Shown: positions 33,055 through 46,000 of the stretch, piece by piece
Numbering within the stretch: the stretch's first letter is position 1
Layout: every line of letters begins with the position of its first letter
Assembly (NCBI GenBank): GCA_949987565.1
Contig: OX465113.1
Span: 4,922,547 to 4,986,546 of the forward strand
DNA length: 64,000 nt
Origin: Luidia sarsii
Taxonomy: Eukaryota > Echinodermata > Asteroidea > Paxillosida > Luidiidae
Reading direction: 5' to 3'
The notes under the pieces: generated by a model
Database searches by the model: none
What the model was told of the DNA's origin: nothing
The model's input: only the letters and a program-made list of their open reading frames with translations
Position numbers and translations under genes: made by a program

Positions 33055-36000
33055 ATGTCTGAGCCAGGACCGAGCACCTCCCAGGCCGAAGCCAGGTGAA
33101 AACTCCCAGAATTGCCGTACATTTGCCGTTTCGAAATGGCTTTTCAAAACTCCTTGTGCTGTTCGGGAAATGTTTATAATAAAATGCGCATGCATTGTGT
33201 TTGGGCATACCAGCTGCATTGTATTGCATGGGTACCGCTGCACACATGGTATTTGGAAGTCGGTAGAAATGGTACAGTTATGTGTAAATTTGGCGTTTGT
33301 GCGCCAATTATACATCCGTCAAAATTACGCCACTATCTCCATATAAAATGTTGCAAACTGCTTACTGCTTTGAAAGACCAAAAATGCAAAATACAAATCT
33401 TACAAAAATGAAGAGCACCTGACCAGGTCCAGTGACGGACGTTTCGACGTTTAGCAGGACACCATGACAGTGCCTTTCTCAAATTCAAAGGCAGACTTTC
33501 AAAAATTCTTCTCTTCAAAATCAAAGCTCAAGCTTAAGGACGGGGTAATAGCTAAAACAAAGGCAAAGCCTATATTTTTGTAAAACGGTCGTGGTATACT
33601 ATTAAGTATTATATTAATTATTATGAAAGGTAACTTGCATTGAGAAATAAAGTAACTGATATATCATAATTCATATAATGATATGATAATTTTGGAGGTG
33701 GAACTGGAAGTTGTGACTCAATTGAAAAACAAAGCAAATCTGACAATCCCTGCCCCTGGATTTGAATTGGAACTTTGAAACAATTTTAAACTGCTGCCGA
33801 TGTAATTATTTTTCTTAGCCTTAGGTAAGACATACTGAGATGGGCCTATATATTGATTATCGCTGTATTGGTCTTTACCTTTCTCCATTCTTTTCTAGTA
33901 CGGATATTGATGTCGAGGCAGCAACGCTGCTGTCCAAGGGGCGGAGTTTTCTGCTGAAGGACGATGCTCCCAATGCTGTTCAGAATCTACAGGAAGCGTG
34001 TGAACTCCTGTAAGTGTGATCTTACACACACACACTGTACTGTAGTTAATCCACTCTACGACTGGCCATGAAATCTATGGGATTGGATTTTTTTGCTCTT
34101 GCACTGTGTCACCCACACCTATTTTTCCCAAGATAAAAACCCCATCCGTGTTCAAAGTGCACTAGGAATCATTTGAATCCCCAAGCAGCTTTTTACTTTT
34201 AGGAAAGACTACTCTCACACATTGTGACCAACACCCAAATTTGATTAGAAAAGGCTTTTGGGTTTTGGTGACCAGTGTTTATTTTAAAAAGCCACTCATA
34301 GTCATACATAGTAAACTGATATGCTCCTGAACACTGATACTGATAGAAGTAGAACATCCTGTCTCAAATGTCGAGTCACTATTGCTGTATCTGACTCGTC
34401 GCTTTTGTTGTTATCTCGATCACAGTGGCAGCAAGTACGGCGAATTGGCCAAAGAGTGTGGCGAGTGCTACTACTACTATGGCTGGGCCCTGCTGGAGCT
34501 GGCTCGTTTGGAGAACGACGTCCTTGGAAATGCCCTGGATGGCGTGCCCGATGAAGAGGACACAGACACCACCTCTGCCTCTGCCACTGCAGACAAACCA
34601 GACACTGTTGAAGACCCAGAGCAAGTAGACAGTAAGTCTCTAGTACGAGGTTGCCTAGTAGTCTTGCCCTTCCCCTGATGACATTTTTGTGCATGTAAAT
34701 TTATTAAAGTAAGCTTTGTACTTTGTGAATGTTTGTTTTTCATTTCATATTTATAAATCAAATGTTTGCCTCAGTGAACAGACTCCTGCAGAAGGAAAAC
34801 CTGAACTTGCACAGCCTCTAAGTAATCAAGGGTTTTACCTGGAAGTCTAATCCCCAAAGTTTTTCCCCTTAAGTTGTTTTGCCCTTCCTCTACTTCCGTA
34901 TTTTCCTCCCAAATCCTGCCAATTGAACACCTCCCCCAGAGAAGGAAAGAAGGAGCATCTTCCGCAAAGTCCAGCGAGCCCTTAAGGCCAAGAAGCAGGG
35001 TGCGGGCCAGGCTGGGGCCAGCAGCCAGGAAGACACCAGCAGTCAGGATGAGGCCACCAGTCAGGATGAGGAGGAGGCCACCAGTAAAGACGAGGAGGCC
35101 ACCAGTAAAGATGAAGAGGCCACCAGTAAAGATGAAGAGGCCAGCGGCCAGGAGGGCGAGGCCGGTGATCAGAAGGAGCCGGCCGCCGACCAAGAAAACG
35201 CGGCGGCTGTCAAAGGAGAGGCCGAAAAGGCAGACCAGGCCGTGGCCGACGTTGCAGAAAAGAAAGAGCCGGAGAAGCCGAGTGCCGCAGACAAGGTGGA
35301 GGAGGTCGACAAGGATGCAACGGAGCAGCCAATGGAGGCCAGCGACGATGGGTTGAAGATCCCTGCCAAAGTAGCTCCAGCAGAGGAAGAGGAAGCAAAG
35401 GGGGACGGGAAAGGTAGACATCGGTAGCCATCGCATAACGACAGTCAAGACTTCTAATCAACTTTAACATTTCAATTTCTGTTTTGCAGGGTTTTTTTGT
35501 TTTTATTTAGGCTGCACATTGTCACTGTTTTTGGATCCAGGAAGCACCAAGTTCACAAGTTTTAGGTTCTGTTATTGAAATGATTTGAATTGTTCTTGTT
35601 AGGACTTGTTGAATTTCACTTTAATTGATTCACTTTTTACTAATATTATTGAATTTATTTTTGTTCCCTTATCCTGACACCCTCATTATTTCTTACTGAC
35701 ACCACTTTTATTGAATTTTTTAACCTTTTCAAGTTTCAGAGACTAATTTTTAGTTTTTTATTTGTTTTGCCTTGCAGGATTATTGTTACTGATGTTTTCA
35801 TTGATAATTATTGGGCACCGTTAACATGCAACATTGCTTTTGTTTTTATCTCCAAGGTGCAAGCCGTTTTCAGGTGTTTGTTTTTGGCACTTATTTACAT
35901 CAGGCCAGTTATTACTATTCCTTGCTTTTAGATGGGAATGATCTTCAAAATCATGACAGTATGGCACCAATTATGGTAGAAAGATGATGCACATGTATTA

Positions 36001-39000
36001 TAAATTGGTTAACTCACAAACAGCACCATCCATTTCATAGAGAATTCACATTTTGGTTCAGCACATCTTAGATCTAAAAAAACCTTTGTAAACCATAAAT
36101 GTTTGTCATTTTCTGTCTCCGAATGTAGCCTGGCTCATCAAAACTATGACTGTTTGTATTTCAGAAGTATAATGTCTATGAAATGTGTAATGTATTCCAC
36201 TTAATGTAATATAATATGTACAGTAGTAGCTGTGGCAGTCCTCGTTGAAGCAAATTGAGTCAGTCATCAATGCGCGCACTATAGTAACTATACATGCACT
36301 GGTTTCACTCAAAAGAATCAAGAAACAATACTAAACAAAATCAAGCATGGCTGCCAACTTTGCCAAGTCAAGTGTGTACAGTCCGCACACACATGGAAGC
36401 CATGCTTGATTGTTATGAGTATTGTTTCCCCATCAACGTCTTTTGCAGGAAAGTTGCTTCTCTCCACTCCCAGGAGTGAAAGTGTAACACATGTGAGGGT
36501 AGAGATGGCTTTATTTGTTTGATTGCTCTCTGTACGCTTACATAGCAGCACAGGGTTGTGTACCCCCTGGGTCATTCAGATGGTTTTCAGGAATCATGAG
36601 TGTAAATTGCCCCAAAATGACTATAATGAGTATAATTGACCTTGAAATCTCACTTTTAATATTCAGCATATAAGGTGTCCTTGTGCCCAATGATTCTGAT
36701 CTTTCTTTGTGACACCTTTCCACCCTGAAGGTGATAATGAAGGAGACGGCGATGCGGGTGATGATGATGAGGATGATGAGGATGCCAAGGGGGCTGAGGC
36801 AGCATCTGCTGAAGAACAAGTAAGAGACAGAGAACATTGTCACTGTAGCGGTGACTTTTGTGGTTGTCACGCATCCCACACTATACCTCATGCTGAATCA
36901 GGGCTAAAACTAAAACTCCATAAGCTCAGTGCAGGATTTGGCAGGATTCAGGCAATGGTCAACAGTAGCCAGTACTGCAGGATTTGGCAGGATTCAGGTC
37001 ACATGGAGCTTTGAACAAAGTACAATGTAGGATAGCAGGATTTTTTGCAGGATTCAGTTTATATCCTACAAAAAAATGGTAGGGGGTTAGGGTTAAGATG
37101 CTTCTCATTGCATAGCTGCCAACCATTCCTATTTTAGAGGAATCATTCCTCTTTTGGAGTAAAAAAAAATATCAGAATCCGATTTTTGTCTTGGATATGC
37201 ACATGTATTCCTATGTAGTTTGCTCTGTGATTCCTCATTTTTAGCAGAGGTATTCCAATAGGTTGGCAGCTATGTCATTGTAAAGAACTGAAGATAGCAA
37301 GTCACATTTTGCTGACCATGATCATGTCACAGATTGTTGTTGCCAAATTAGAGCCTTAGTCAACTCATACACCTTTTATTTACAAAAGAAGTTTGGGCGT
37401 GAGATGTGCACCTTAGTTACAACTCCAGAGGTGATGATAATGTTTCCATCCCAAGTTTTGATAGTCCAGCCATTTCTGTGCTGAAATCCACCAGCAGTGT
37501 GGCAAACCTGCTTGGATGTAACCACCTACTCTCGTACTTTTATTCACAGGATGAAGACATTTCCAACTTCCAGTTGTCTTGGGAGATGCTTGAGCTTGCC
37601 AGAATCATTTTCTCACAGTGAGTCAGTTCTAATCCTGTCAAAAACAGCCCATCTTGTTTTTATGATTTGCTTAGATGAATGATTCAGCACTAGTCTTAAA
37701 CAAATCTGTGATGATGACCAAGTTTTCTCCTCGACTGAGTGCCCATAATTACTTATGAAAGAAGCAAATCTTAGGAGTTGTAGTTGACAGAGGGCCTGAT
37801 GTTTCAATACTAGTGGAACGTTTGAAAGTCACCAGGAAAATTTGCCTTTGGGAAAGATCCCCAGAAAACGTATGGCCCTTCAACTTTTCATGAACTTTTT
37901 GGTTATTGTAGTTGGTGGAGAATATTTATGTTTGATAATGTGATTAGAAGAGTCGGATTTGTGGGATTCTGCATTTGGTTTGTTAACCAGCAGATGTGCA
38001 TTCATCTACAGTGCTTAATATTTCTTATTTTTGTTCTCAATTGACAACCTTTTCCCACCCCCATCCAATAGACAAGAAGGGGATGAATTCAAGCTGAAGG
38101 TGTCCCAGGTCTACCTCAAGCTGGGCGAGTTGGGGCTGGAGAGGGGCAACTATGCCCAGAGTGTGGAAGATTTCACCCTCTGTCTGAAGACCCAGACAGA
38201 ACAACTGAGCAAAGACAGTCGACTGCTGGCAGAAACGTATCCTTGAGAAACATCTGCCACGATTCTGCCAAGATCCAACTGGAAAGAAAAGGCAGTCCAA
38301 CAAACTAAAAAATGACAAATTTGAGCCAAAAATAATCAATTTCTATGAAGGAAGGCATGCAACCAGGTTTTAATTGAAAATTTTATGATAGCATTTGAAA
38401 AAAATCAGTCAAGAAAATTGTACTGGTCCATGGGTGGATTTCACAAAGCCATACGATGCATGGTAACTCAACTTACGATAGATAACCCACCGTAAGTTGT
38501 GATAGGCCATATGGTTTCGTTGCATGGCTCATCGTCTTGGGTTTGATCGTAAGTTACGATGAGTTTGGTGAAATTGACCGCAGGAGCCTGAGACCTTTGG
38601 CTGAATGCATCGGCACTCTTACCATCTGAGATATCTTACCATCTGAGCCAGCTTACCATCTGAGCTATCTTACCATCTGAGCTATCTTACCATCTGAGCT
38701 ATCTTACCATCTGAGCTATCTTACCATCTGAGCTATCTTACCATCTGAGCTATCTTACCATCTGAGCTATCTTACCATCTGAGCTATCTTACATCTGAGC
38801 TATCTTACATCTGAGCTATCTTACCATCTGAGCTATCTTACCATCTGACCTTTCTTACCATCTGAGCTATCTTACCATCTGAGCTATCTTACCATCTGAC
38901 CTTTCTTACCATCTGAGCTATCTTACCATCTGAGCTATCTTACCATCTGAGCTATCCAGCATTTAGGGTTGGCATGGAGCACAAGATGTTGGACCGGAAA

Positions 39001-42000
39001 CGGGATGTGGGAGACTCAGGTTTTCCAGTCCAGTGAAATTTCTTTTTGCTCTGTAATGATTGAATTCATTTTAGTCTAAACAAGAGTAATGGAGTAAAGA
39101 TAAGTCGGATGTTGTATCCTTGAAAAGTAATCTCCAAAGCCAACTAGCTGGCAAATAAATGAGAGAACAGGAATTACTGCTAGTCCTTAATTTTGACCTT
39201 GACTTGCTGCTGCAGCCACTACAACTTGGCCTTGGCCTATTCCTTTGACCAGAAATTTGACAAAGCTATTGAGGTGAGTACAATGACTTTTGGCCTCTAA
39301 ACCAATTTGTCCATTTGTCCACCCGACAACCTGGCCCGGCCACTCGAGTAAAATCCCAATGACAAGCTGCTGTCCGATTATAAAAATCACGTTTATTCAA
39401 TTTCTGTCCCAAACCGAGTCATTCTACTAGTTGTTATAAGTAAAGGGCTTTTTACTCATCACATACAATACAATGTCCTTCAGTTGTGTGAATTGGACAG
39501 TGGCTACTGCGATGCAATCAGAATGTATGTCTGTATGTCTGTCTATTATTCTTCCAATTTCCTCTTTATGATCTAGAGAATCATTATGACTTTGCAAACA
39601 TGGGTCTTTTTTTTTTCTCCTCAGAACTTTGACCAGTCCACCACCATGATCAAGAACAGAATTACCATGCTTAAGAACAAGCCAGCCGAAGGTGGGTCAA
39701 ACTTTATACAAGGGGGTCTTGCTGTTTGAAGTTATTGAAGATGAACTCTGACCTTTGAACTTTGATCCTGGCTTCGAGGAGCCCAAATTGTGGAAGGCAC
39801 AGAATCAATTCATTTTGTGGTTGTCAAGCAACTTCTCCTTGGATCTGCTCGTTTCCTTCACTGGACACTCGCACCACAGTCCATTGAAAAATCTGAAGTC
39901 TCCAAAAAGATCCAGTGGTGTGAATTCCTGCTTAAGTGAAAAAAAATTCTGCTGAGCGTGAACAGTTCTGCCTTTGAGAAAGATCCTGCAAGGATCAAAA
40001 TGTCAGGCCCTCCAGCTCCTGATTTTGCAGTTTGCAAGAAATATATCAGAAAAATGTTTGGTTCAACAGCATTGCTGACTATCACATTCATTGGTTTGGA
40101 CTGGTATTGAATAAAAAAGGAGCTTTGACTGGTGACTGGATTTGATTAAGCAAGGCCTTTTTATAATAGATAATAATGATAATAACATTTTCTAAGTGCA
40201 CCATTCTTTCTACAAATTACAACTAGAACTTAACCAAATACCAGAATTATAAATTTGAACTTTCTCAATATATCATACATAACAGCAGTGCTCACAAATG
40301 AGGTCAACTTTATGCTTGGGCATATCTCATGTGTATCTTGTTGCTGCCCTGTGAAAGGAACCCAAGTTGCATGCTGGAATGATTATAATTAAACAGACAA
40401 ATAATTTGCCTCTTTTTATTTCCTAAAACAGGGAGAACGGACGAAGAATTGGCTCAAGAACAGAAAGAGATCAAAGAGCTGGAAACACTCATTCCTGAAA
40501 TCAAATTAAAGGTAAGAAATAGTGTGGCCATAGTTACACAGCCATTACAAATACCATTTAGAAGATGGAATGCAATAAATAAGTGTCAGCTACATTGTAT
40601 ACTTTTGTAGGGTTTGGAATAAATCTAATGTAAGAATGAATGTACATACTGGTATTCAAAATTATTCACATCACAATGATTAGATTTATTCAGCTGCTGC
40701 CTCTCCTTTGAAGAATTTTAGCTTTGGTCACTTAGACACAAAACGAAGGCCAAAGTTTGTCAATTTTTTGTGATTTTAAGGATTATAAATGTTAGACATT
40801 ATTCTGTGGTGGGGCCAACTGTTGAAATATCAGGGGGAAGACCTACACATTTAAAAATGTAACTTGTTGAAGTGTTGAAATAAAAGAATGTGTGAGTTTG
40901 ATGTTGATCCAGGCGAACCTGTGGCAGGGCTCGACCTTAGCACTAGCCCTACGGTCATTGTCTAGTAAAAACAGCTGCGGGCTAGTAAAATGACCCACTT
41001 TGCTAGCCCCTGTGGACTAGTAAAAAGTAGACAGCGGTGTGGCGGCAAAAAAAGAGGCGGGTGAGGATGAGAAAGTAGACACTAATAATTTGTTTTACCT
41101 GAACTGATAACCTTGTGTTCAATTCAATATTAATTATACAGGGCTAGTAAAACTTGCTGCGGGCTAGCAAAAAACTCAATTTACTAGCCTGGTGGGCTAG
41201 TTTTAAAAAAACTTAAGCGCGAGGCTCATAAGTTGTTTGGAGGAAATAACCTTGCTTCACTCTCTGCCCCATCCTCATATTATTAACCAACAGATAGACG
41301 ATGCCAAAGCTGAGAAGAACACACTGGAAAGTGCCGTTGGCCAAGCCTTAAGATCAGCCTCTGCAGAATTTGTAAGTTGGAGAATTAAAAGGGCTGAAGC
41401 TAAGGGTCGGAAGCCATTTTGTTTCATGCTGTTTGATTAGGTTGATGTATTCAGGGCCCTGTATTTATGTCCACCCCTTTACTTATTTCCCTTTGGTCCT
41501 TTTCCCTTCTGCTTGGCCTTTCCTTTGATATCACCCTTGTCCGTCTCCTAGCTTCATCCTCCACCGACCGTATCAAATAATCTCCTCTCTTCTCAAGGTT
41601 TAAATAAATGTGAAAGAATGGGAAGTTCATTTGACCATCTTGTGTACCCACACATACACAGCCTAGTAATTTATCATTGCTACATCAATTTTGCCAATCA
41701 TGACTGACATTAGTGGCTAACAAAGGTTAGAGACAAGATCAAATTTCTTCAGTTCTTTCTCTCTCTCTCTAGCTCCTTTCCTCGTTCATTGGGATTATAT
41801 TTGACATTGTTTTCATATTTCTGGCTTGTTTGTAGGGCCTGGGAACATCCTCTTCTTCTGCTCCATCAACCAGTGGATTCCAGACTGGTTGTAGCAGCTC
41901 TGGGGCTGCTGCTAAGCCAGTAAGCATGGTAAGTGCCTCACAAAAGGCAGCTCTACGCATCCAAACAATCTTGTGCGGGTGTGGTTTTAGGCTATTGGAC

Positions 42001-44111
42001 ACTCAACTTCAGACACCCCTTTAAACGGAAGGGTATCATAAATCCATATCTCAGTCCATGGTGGGATCCAGACTTGTAGTCGTTATTGACTGTAATGTGC
42101 CAGGTCTGCCTTGATCACTCACTGAACTTGATCATCCTGATCTGGTGACTGACTGAACTCACGAACTGCTAGTTTCTCCAGGGGTTATCCCCCCTTTTCA
42201 TCAGATGCATTATTGAGAAAGGTCCTGCTAGGATTAAAACTTCAGGCCCTCTAAATTTATGTCACAAGATAGCTAAAAATAACCCCCATTAATTCAAGAT
42301 TTTATTTGGAGCTTGTCGAATGATGCCAACATCCAGCATTGCTCATTTCATATTTCTCTTATGTGTGCCTTGCCTGATGAAACAAGTCAGTCCTTAGTTC
42401 CAGCAATTTGCTTGAAATAATGGGGAATTTGACATTGATTGGATTGTCACTTTGGGTTTGTTAGATTGCTGTTCGGAAGCCAGCTGATGCAAAACCGGAC
42501 GATATTTCACATCTTATGCACAGAAAGGTAGGCTGACTGTAAAATCAGCAGTATTTGCTCTTTGCTTCATCACCCGTTCTATAAAGTAGTCTGTAGTCTT
42601 TTCTTTTACTTAGCCTGTAGCAGACCATAAACCTATGATAGATCCCTTCATGACCCTTGTCACATTGTCAGCGTTTGAACGAACTGGTGAATCATTTATT
42701 GATGTAACAGTTGCATAAAAGCACACCCTCAAGGCAGAAATCAGTATCCCTTTATGTCGTTAACGTCATAGTATCACAGGAACACATTTTACACAAAATG
42801 TTTTTCGAAAAAATGTGCCGAACTCTTAAAGTACTATTTTCAAAAGGCATCTTTTCTGCTGTGTGATCTGTGAATAGATTTACCAGTTTGTGAAAACGTC
42901 AGAAATGTGATTGGTATGTGAACTCAAGGCTGCAACGTATCCTGCATGGCATAACAGCTGAACTTAAATGACCTACTGCTGACCTACCGCTGACTTCAAA
43001 TGAATCTGCTGCTGACCCAAGCCCGACTGAACCACGTTAGACCCCAACTGACCTCACTGCTGAACCTTAATGACCTGCTGCTTCCAACTTTAGCTGCAAT
43101 CGATCTCACTGCCGGCCCCATCTCAAAACCACTTGCCCAGCTGCTGACACCATCTTAAAGCACTCTTTGTCCACCAACTAAACCCGTTTCTGAGCTTGCT
43201 TGACCCGCTGCCGACCCCAGACAGCCAACCCCTCTCCTCCGTTGACCCTCCACTGACCTAGTCCCAACCTCTTGTCAGCAGAGGAACTTGGAGGTAGAGC
43301 CTGAGCAGGAGGCAGCTGGCAAGAAGGCGCGGCAGGAAGGAGGTGGGGATGCCTCTAGTGCTTCAAATGCCGCTAGCGCTGCCAGCACTGAAAATGCACC
43401 CGATGCTGATAAGGCCGCCAACGGCGATTGCTCTGCCACTGCAGACGTCAATGGCTCTAATGGTCTGGAGCAGACTACCATGAATGGCGATGCCAAGGCA
43501 TCGGTGAGTGTGTGTTTGTATGTGTGTGGATGGGGGGGAGGAGACGGGGGAATAGACTTGCAGGCCATGTTGATTCATTAGCTGCACGGCTTGTTGTAGC
43601 ATACAAGTCTGTGGGAAATGGCTTGCATTTGCTTTAGCGAGTGGCATCAGTAGACTCTTATGTCATTTGTAGCCGTAGTTAGTGAACTGTAGTTAGTGAA
43701 CCGTAGTTAGTGAACCGTAGTTAGTGAACTGTAGTTAGTGAACCGTAGTTAGTGAACTGTAGTTAGTGAACTGTAGTTAGTGAACTGTAGTTAGTGATCT
43801 CAACTGTGGCTTTGGGTTTCAGATTTAGTACAGTTGGTTTTAATTTCTTTTTCTTGTGAAAAATGGCAAAGAAAAATGTGTGGTTTTGCCTACCAGTGCT
43901 CTTACCATATGGTTTTGCGTTCCAGTGCACTCTTACCATCTGAGCTATCCAGTCCTCTGATGGTGGCTTGACCAAATAGTCAACTAGTCTTTGCCGGGGT
44001 CTAATCTATTTATTTATTGTGCTATGTCTCTTGCAGCCGGAGCAGTTAAAGGTGAAGAAGATTGAGCAAACATCTAATGGCGATGCCCCTACAGCTCCCA
44101 TGGAAACATAG
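33055..44111 (+). CDS. NASP: Nuclear autoantigenic sperm protein, histone chaperone (complete, 15 exons)
   Basis: Exons: 33055-33095, 33899-34009, 34426-34631, 34940-35413, 36731-36819, 37550-37617, 38072-38236, 39216-39273, 39625-39691, 40432-40511, 41294-41371, 41836-41928, 42465-42527, 43282-43503, 44037-44111. They join to 629 aa. It is an SHNi-TPR protein (Sim3-Hif1-NASP): TPR1-2 in exons 2-3 ([18 protein letters not shown]), with TPR2 interrupted by a large acidic insert in exons 3-5. Exons 6-9 encode further TPRs ([24 protein letters not shown]), followed by a coiled coil (exons 9-11). The C-terminal tail has [10 protein letters not shown] and KKAR basic clusters acting as nuclear signal. 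It binds H3-H4 and linker H1, buffering soluble histones. Exon 4 holds three tandem ATSKDEE heptads. Exon 14 begins after a CAGCAG tandem acceptor (43279/43282), so a one-glutamine variant is possible. Confidence 0.96.
33405..33505 (-). repeat. Family-2 repeat, eroded
   Basis: Tail (CAAACTGCTTACTGCTTTGA) then GGACGTTTCGACGTTTAGCAGGAC and TTTCTCAAATTCAAAGGCAG: a diverged copy with an extra block inside the stem II region. NASP intron 1. Confidence 0.5.
38433..38580 (+). mobile_element. MITE with GTGGATTTCACAAAGCC terminus, copy 1
   Basis: GTGGATTTCACAAAGCCATA..CTTACGA at the left and TCGTAAGTTACGATGAGTTT..GGTGAAATTGACC at the right. An inverted copy lies at 63804-63957. Lies in NASP intron 7 directly before the box-A array. 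Confidence 0.68.
38616..38957 (-). repeat. 17-bp array made of a SINE box A
   Basis: About 20 units of TTACCATCTGAGCTATC with a few variants. The minus strand reads GATAGCTCAGATGGTAA, i.e. the tRNA-type box A (TAGCTCAGATGG) of the SINE seen at 43936-43947 and 47830-47841. The left flank (GAGACCTTTGGCTGAATGCATCGGCACTC) resembles the SINE region between box A and box B, so the array grew inside a SINE in NASP intron 7. Confidence 0.85.
39960..40090 (+). repeat. Family-2 repeat in NASP intron 9
   Basis: CTGCCTTTGAGAAAGATCCTGCAAGGATCAAAATGTCAGGCCC-like core. Stem I and stem II are visible but GAAAC is eroded to AAAAT. Confidence 0.55.
40928..41227. repeat. GGGCTAGTAAAA-rich dispersed repeat
   Basis: GGGCTAG(T/C)AAAA occurs in both orientations several times between outer blocks GGGCTCGACCTTAGCACTAG and TTTTAAAAAAACTTAAGCGC. 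Probably a short inverted-repeat element in NASP intron 10; ends not well defined. Confidence 0.45.
42205..42262 (+). repeat. Family-2 repeat in NASP intron 12
   Basis: TTGAGAAAGGTCCTGCTAGG then ATTAAAACTTCAGGCCCTCT. Stem II is intact (GGTCC/GGATT) and the GAAACGTC block is eroded. Confidence 0.55.
43674..43798. repeat. 14-bp tandem array
   Basis: About nine units of GTAGTTAGTGAAC(C/T) in NASP intron 14, just before the inverted SINE copy. Confidence 0.85.
43818..44015 (-). mobile_element. tRNA-derived SINE, near full length
   Basis: The minus strand starts with GATTAGACCCCGGCAAAGAC..TTTGGTCAAGCCACCAT, then box A TAGCTCAGATGG (43936-43947) and TAAGAGTGCACTGGAACGCA. It ends in the T-rich tail GCCATTTTTCACAAG. 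It ends 20 bp before the last NASP exon. Confidence 0.7.
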
Positions 44112-45050
44112 ACCTCCCATAAAGCAACAGTAGCAGACAGCGTCTGGCAGACTAGCGATAATGAGGATGACTTAGCTGGTTGGATATCCAAAGTCCAAAC
44201 CACATTCTAGCTGGAGGAAATACAAGGAAAACCATTGACCTTTTTTTTTTCTCTTTTGTTCCCATCAGTAGGTGCATTGGATGTTACCAATCTTCCTTGC
44301 AAGTTTGCTTCGAAGCTCAGGGATTCGGACCATTTTGTTTGTGTAACACCCATCTCAAATAAAGCAACTCCTTTGAGAAACAATTCCCAATTTTCGCTCT
44401 GCTTTTTTTCTCACAAAATTATCAGCATTCCGGGGTGGGTTTAAAAAATGTCTTGGCCCTTAACCTTGTTGCATTCCATTTTTAAATAACCAGATAAAGA
44501 CCATGCTGTTTGAAGCACCTTCTGAAATGCGATTTTCGTTTTTTCCGCTTCCAAGATGTTTATAAAGCTGTGTCAAAACAAAACGTCTGCCGGAGTCTCA
44601 CTTTAAAAAAGAAGATAATTTACCCTAAAAAAAAATGTACATGTATATATTATTTGTTTCCTTGTCTCATTGTGTTTTTGGTGGCACGTTAAAATTTGGC
44701 TATGTTATGTTGAACCAAGTGGTAATGTTAAAAGAAAAATAGAAACTTGTATATACATTGAAGAGGTGCCCATCGTGATTTCCAATCTTTGTTTGAAATA
44801 CAAACTTGCAACATTTTGGATTTTTCTAGGGAGAGTAAAAAATGTAGTTTTATGCATCTGCATTTTACTAGTAATTCCTAGGTCATATGTACGGCTTCTT
44901 TACAACAAATGTTTGGTAACTACCAGATAAATGCCGTGACATGTATACATACTCAGATTTTACATTAGAAAACAGATTTTTCGAGTGGACTTTGGCACTG
45001 GTTAAATGTATAAGATTACCGTTTACAAATAAAAATATAGTTGAGGCAAA
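44112..45050 (+). other. NASP: NASP 3' UTR with poly(A) signal
   Basis: AATAAA at 45028-45033 follows the stop codon by about 0.9 kb. No coding content. A minus-strand AATAAA (TTTATT, 45068-45073), possibly that of TOE1, lies 35 bp further on. Confidence 0.6.
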
Positions 45051-46000
45051 TGCTTTGGTTTTTGTTCTTTATTGTGTCAGTTGTTGATATCAAGAGTAAA
45101 TGACTAAGGAACACGACAAAGGAACCATTTTGGCAATTTTAAAAGTAAAACAAATGGTTTCTGCATAAGTTTTGTTAAACGGAAACATCCATAAAGGTCT
45201 AAGATAGAGGGCCTTTTGTTTCAATCCGAGTAAGACTTCTCATGACTTTGAAAAAGGTCCTTAAGGATCAAAACCTCGGTGCATTGTTTTTGTTCCGCTT
45301 TGCTACATTTGTCACTTAAATCAGTAAGCGTTTGCAGCATTTTGGTAATTGTACCTCATGAGGCAGAGAGCTTTAACCATTGTATCACAGGGACTTCAAA
45401 AAAATAGATCACTCATGAGATAGTGACTTGCATCTTGCTGAATGCGCCCCAATTCTATTCACAAAGTGGGAAAACCCATTTCAGTTCAAAAGATACGTGT
45501 AAATAGGTCCTTTTCCAAAGCCCGGCTTAGGCTCGGGCATCGTCTCTGGTATCCGAAAGCTGAAAACACCGGTTGGAGTTCTTTGTTGAAGTTGAAGCTT
45601 TGGATTCTTTTTCAAAAGGCAGTATTACATTCTGAAATGAAGCCAAAAGCCTCCCATTTTCAACCTTGTACTTTAAAACGGACAAAAGAAAGAAAGACAA
45701 AGCCAGAGCCTAAGCCGGGTTTTGGAAAAGGGCCATAGTAACATAGTAAGCTCTCCCTTGAAAAAATGGTGGTACCAATAGAAATACAATGATCAGTTAA
45801 ATGAATCAATTGCTTACGACTGGCACCTTGACTCCTACAATAATTAATTATTTTGGGGGGCTAGGAGGCAACCACCTAAAGTGGTGAATGTCTAAGGAGG
45901 AGTAGCCAACGTCTGAAATACATGTCCAGTGAAATATAACTTTTCTGGTCATATACAATCTTCTTTTAGGGTTGTAAAGACCAAAGACCAAAATGGGTCT
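45051..46000 (-). other. TOE1 3' flank / probable 3' UTR
   Basis: From the TOE1 stop at 46001 leftwards, the first minus-strand AATAAA I see is at 45068-45073. If it is used, the 3' UTR is about 950 nt and contains the MITE at 45507-45737. Eroded family-2 cores lie at 45208-45280. Confidence 0.45.
45507..45737. mobile_element. GGCCC-type MITE, complete copy
   Basis: GGTCCTTTTCCAAAGCCCGG and GGCTCGGGC at the left; GCCAGAGCCTAAGCCGGGTT..GGAAAAGGGCC at the right. Interior shares TTCTTTGTTGAAGTTGAA with 11805-12000. Confidence 0.75.

Noticed and set aside
34771..35448. 225-codon minus-strand hydrophobic frame opposite NASP exon 4
   Set aside because: Antisense shadow of the acidic, GC-rich NASP exon, whose sense frame joins both neighbours exactly.
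38640..38957. CRISPR-like array
   Set aside because: Units are contiguous 17-mers without spacers, in a eukaryotic intron.
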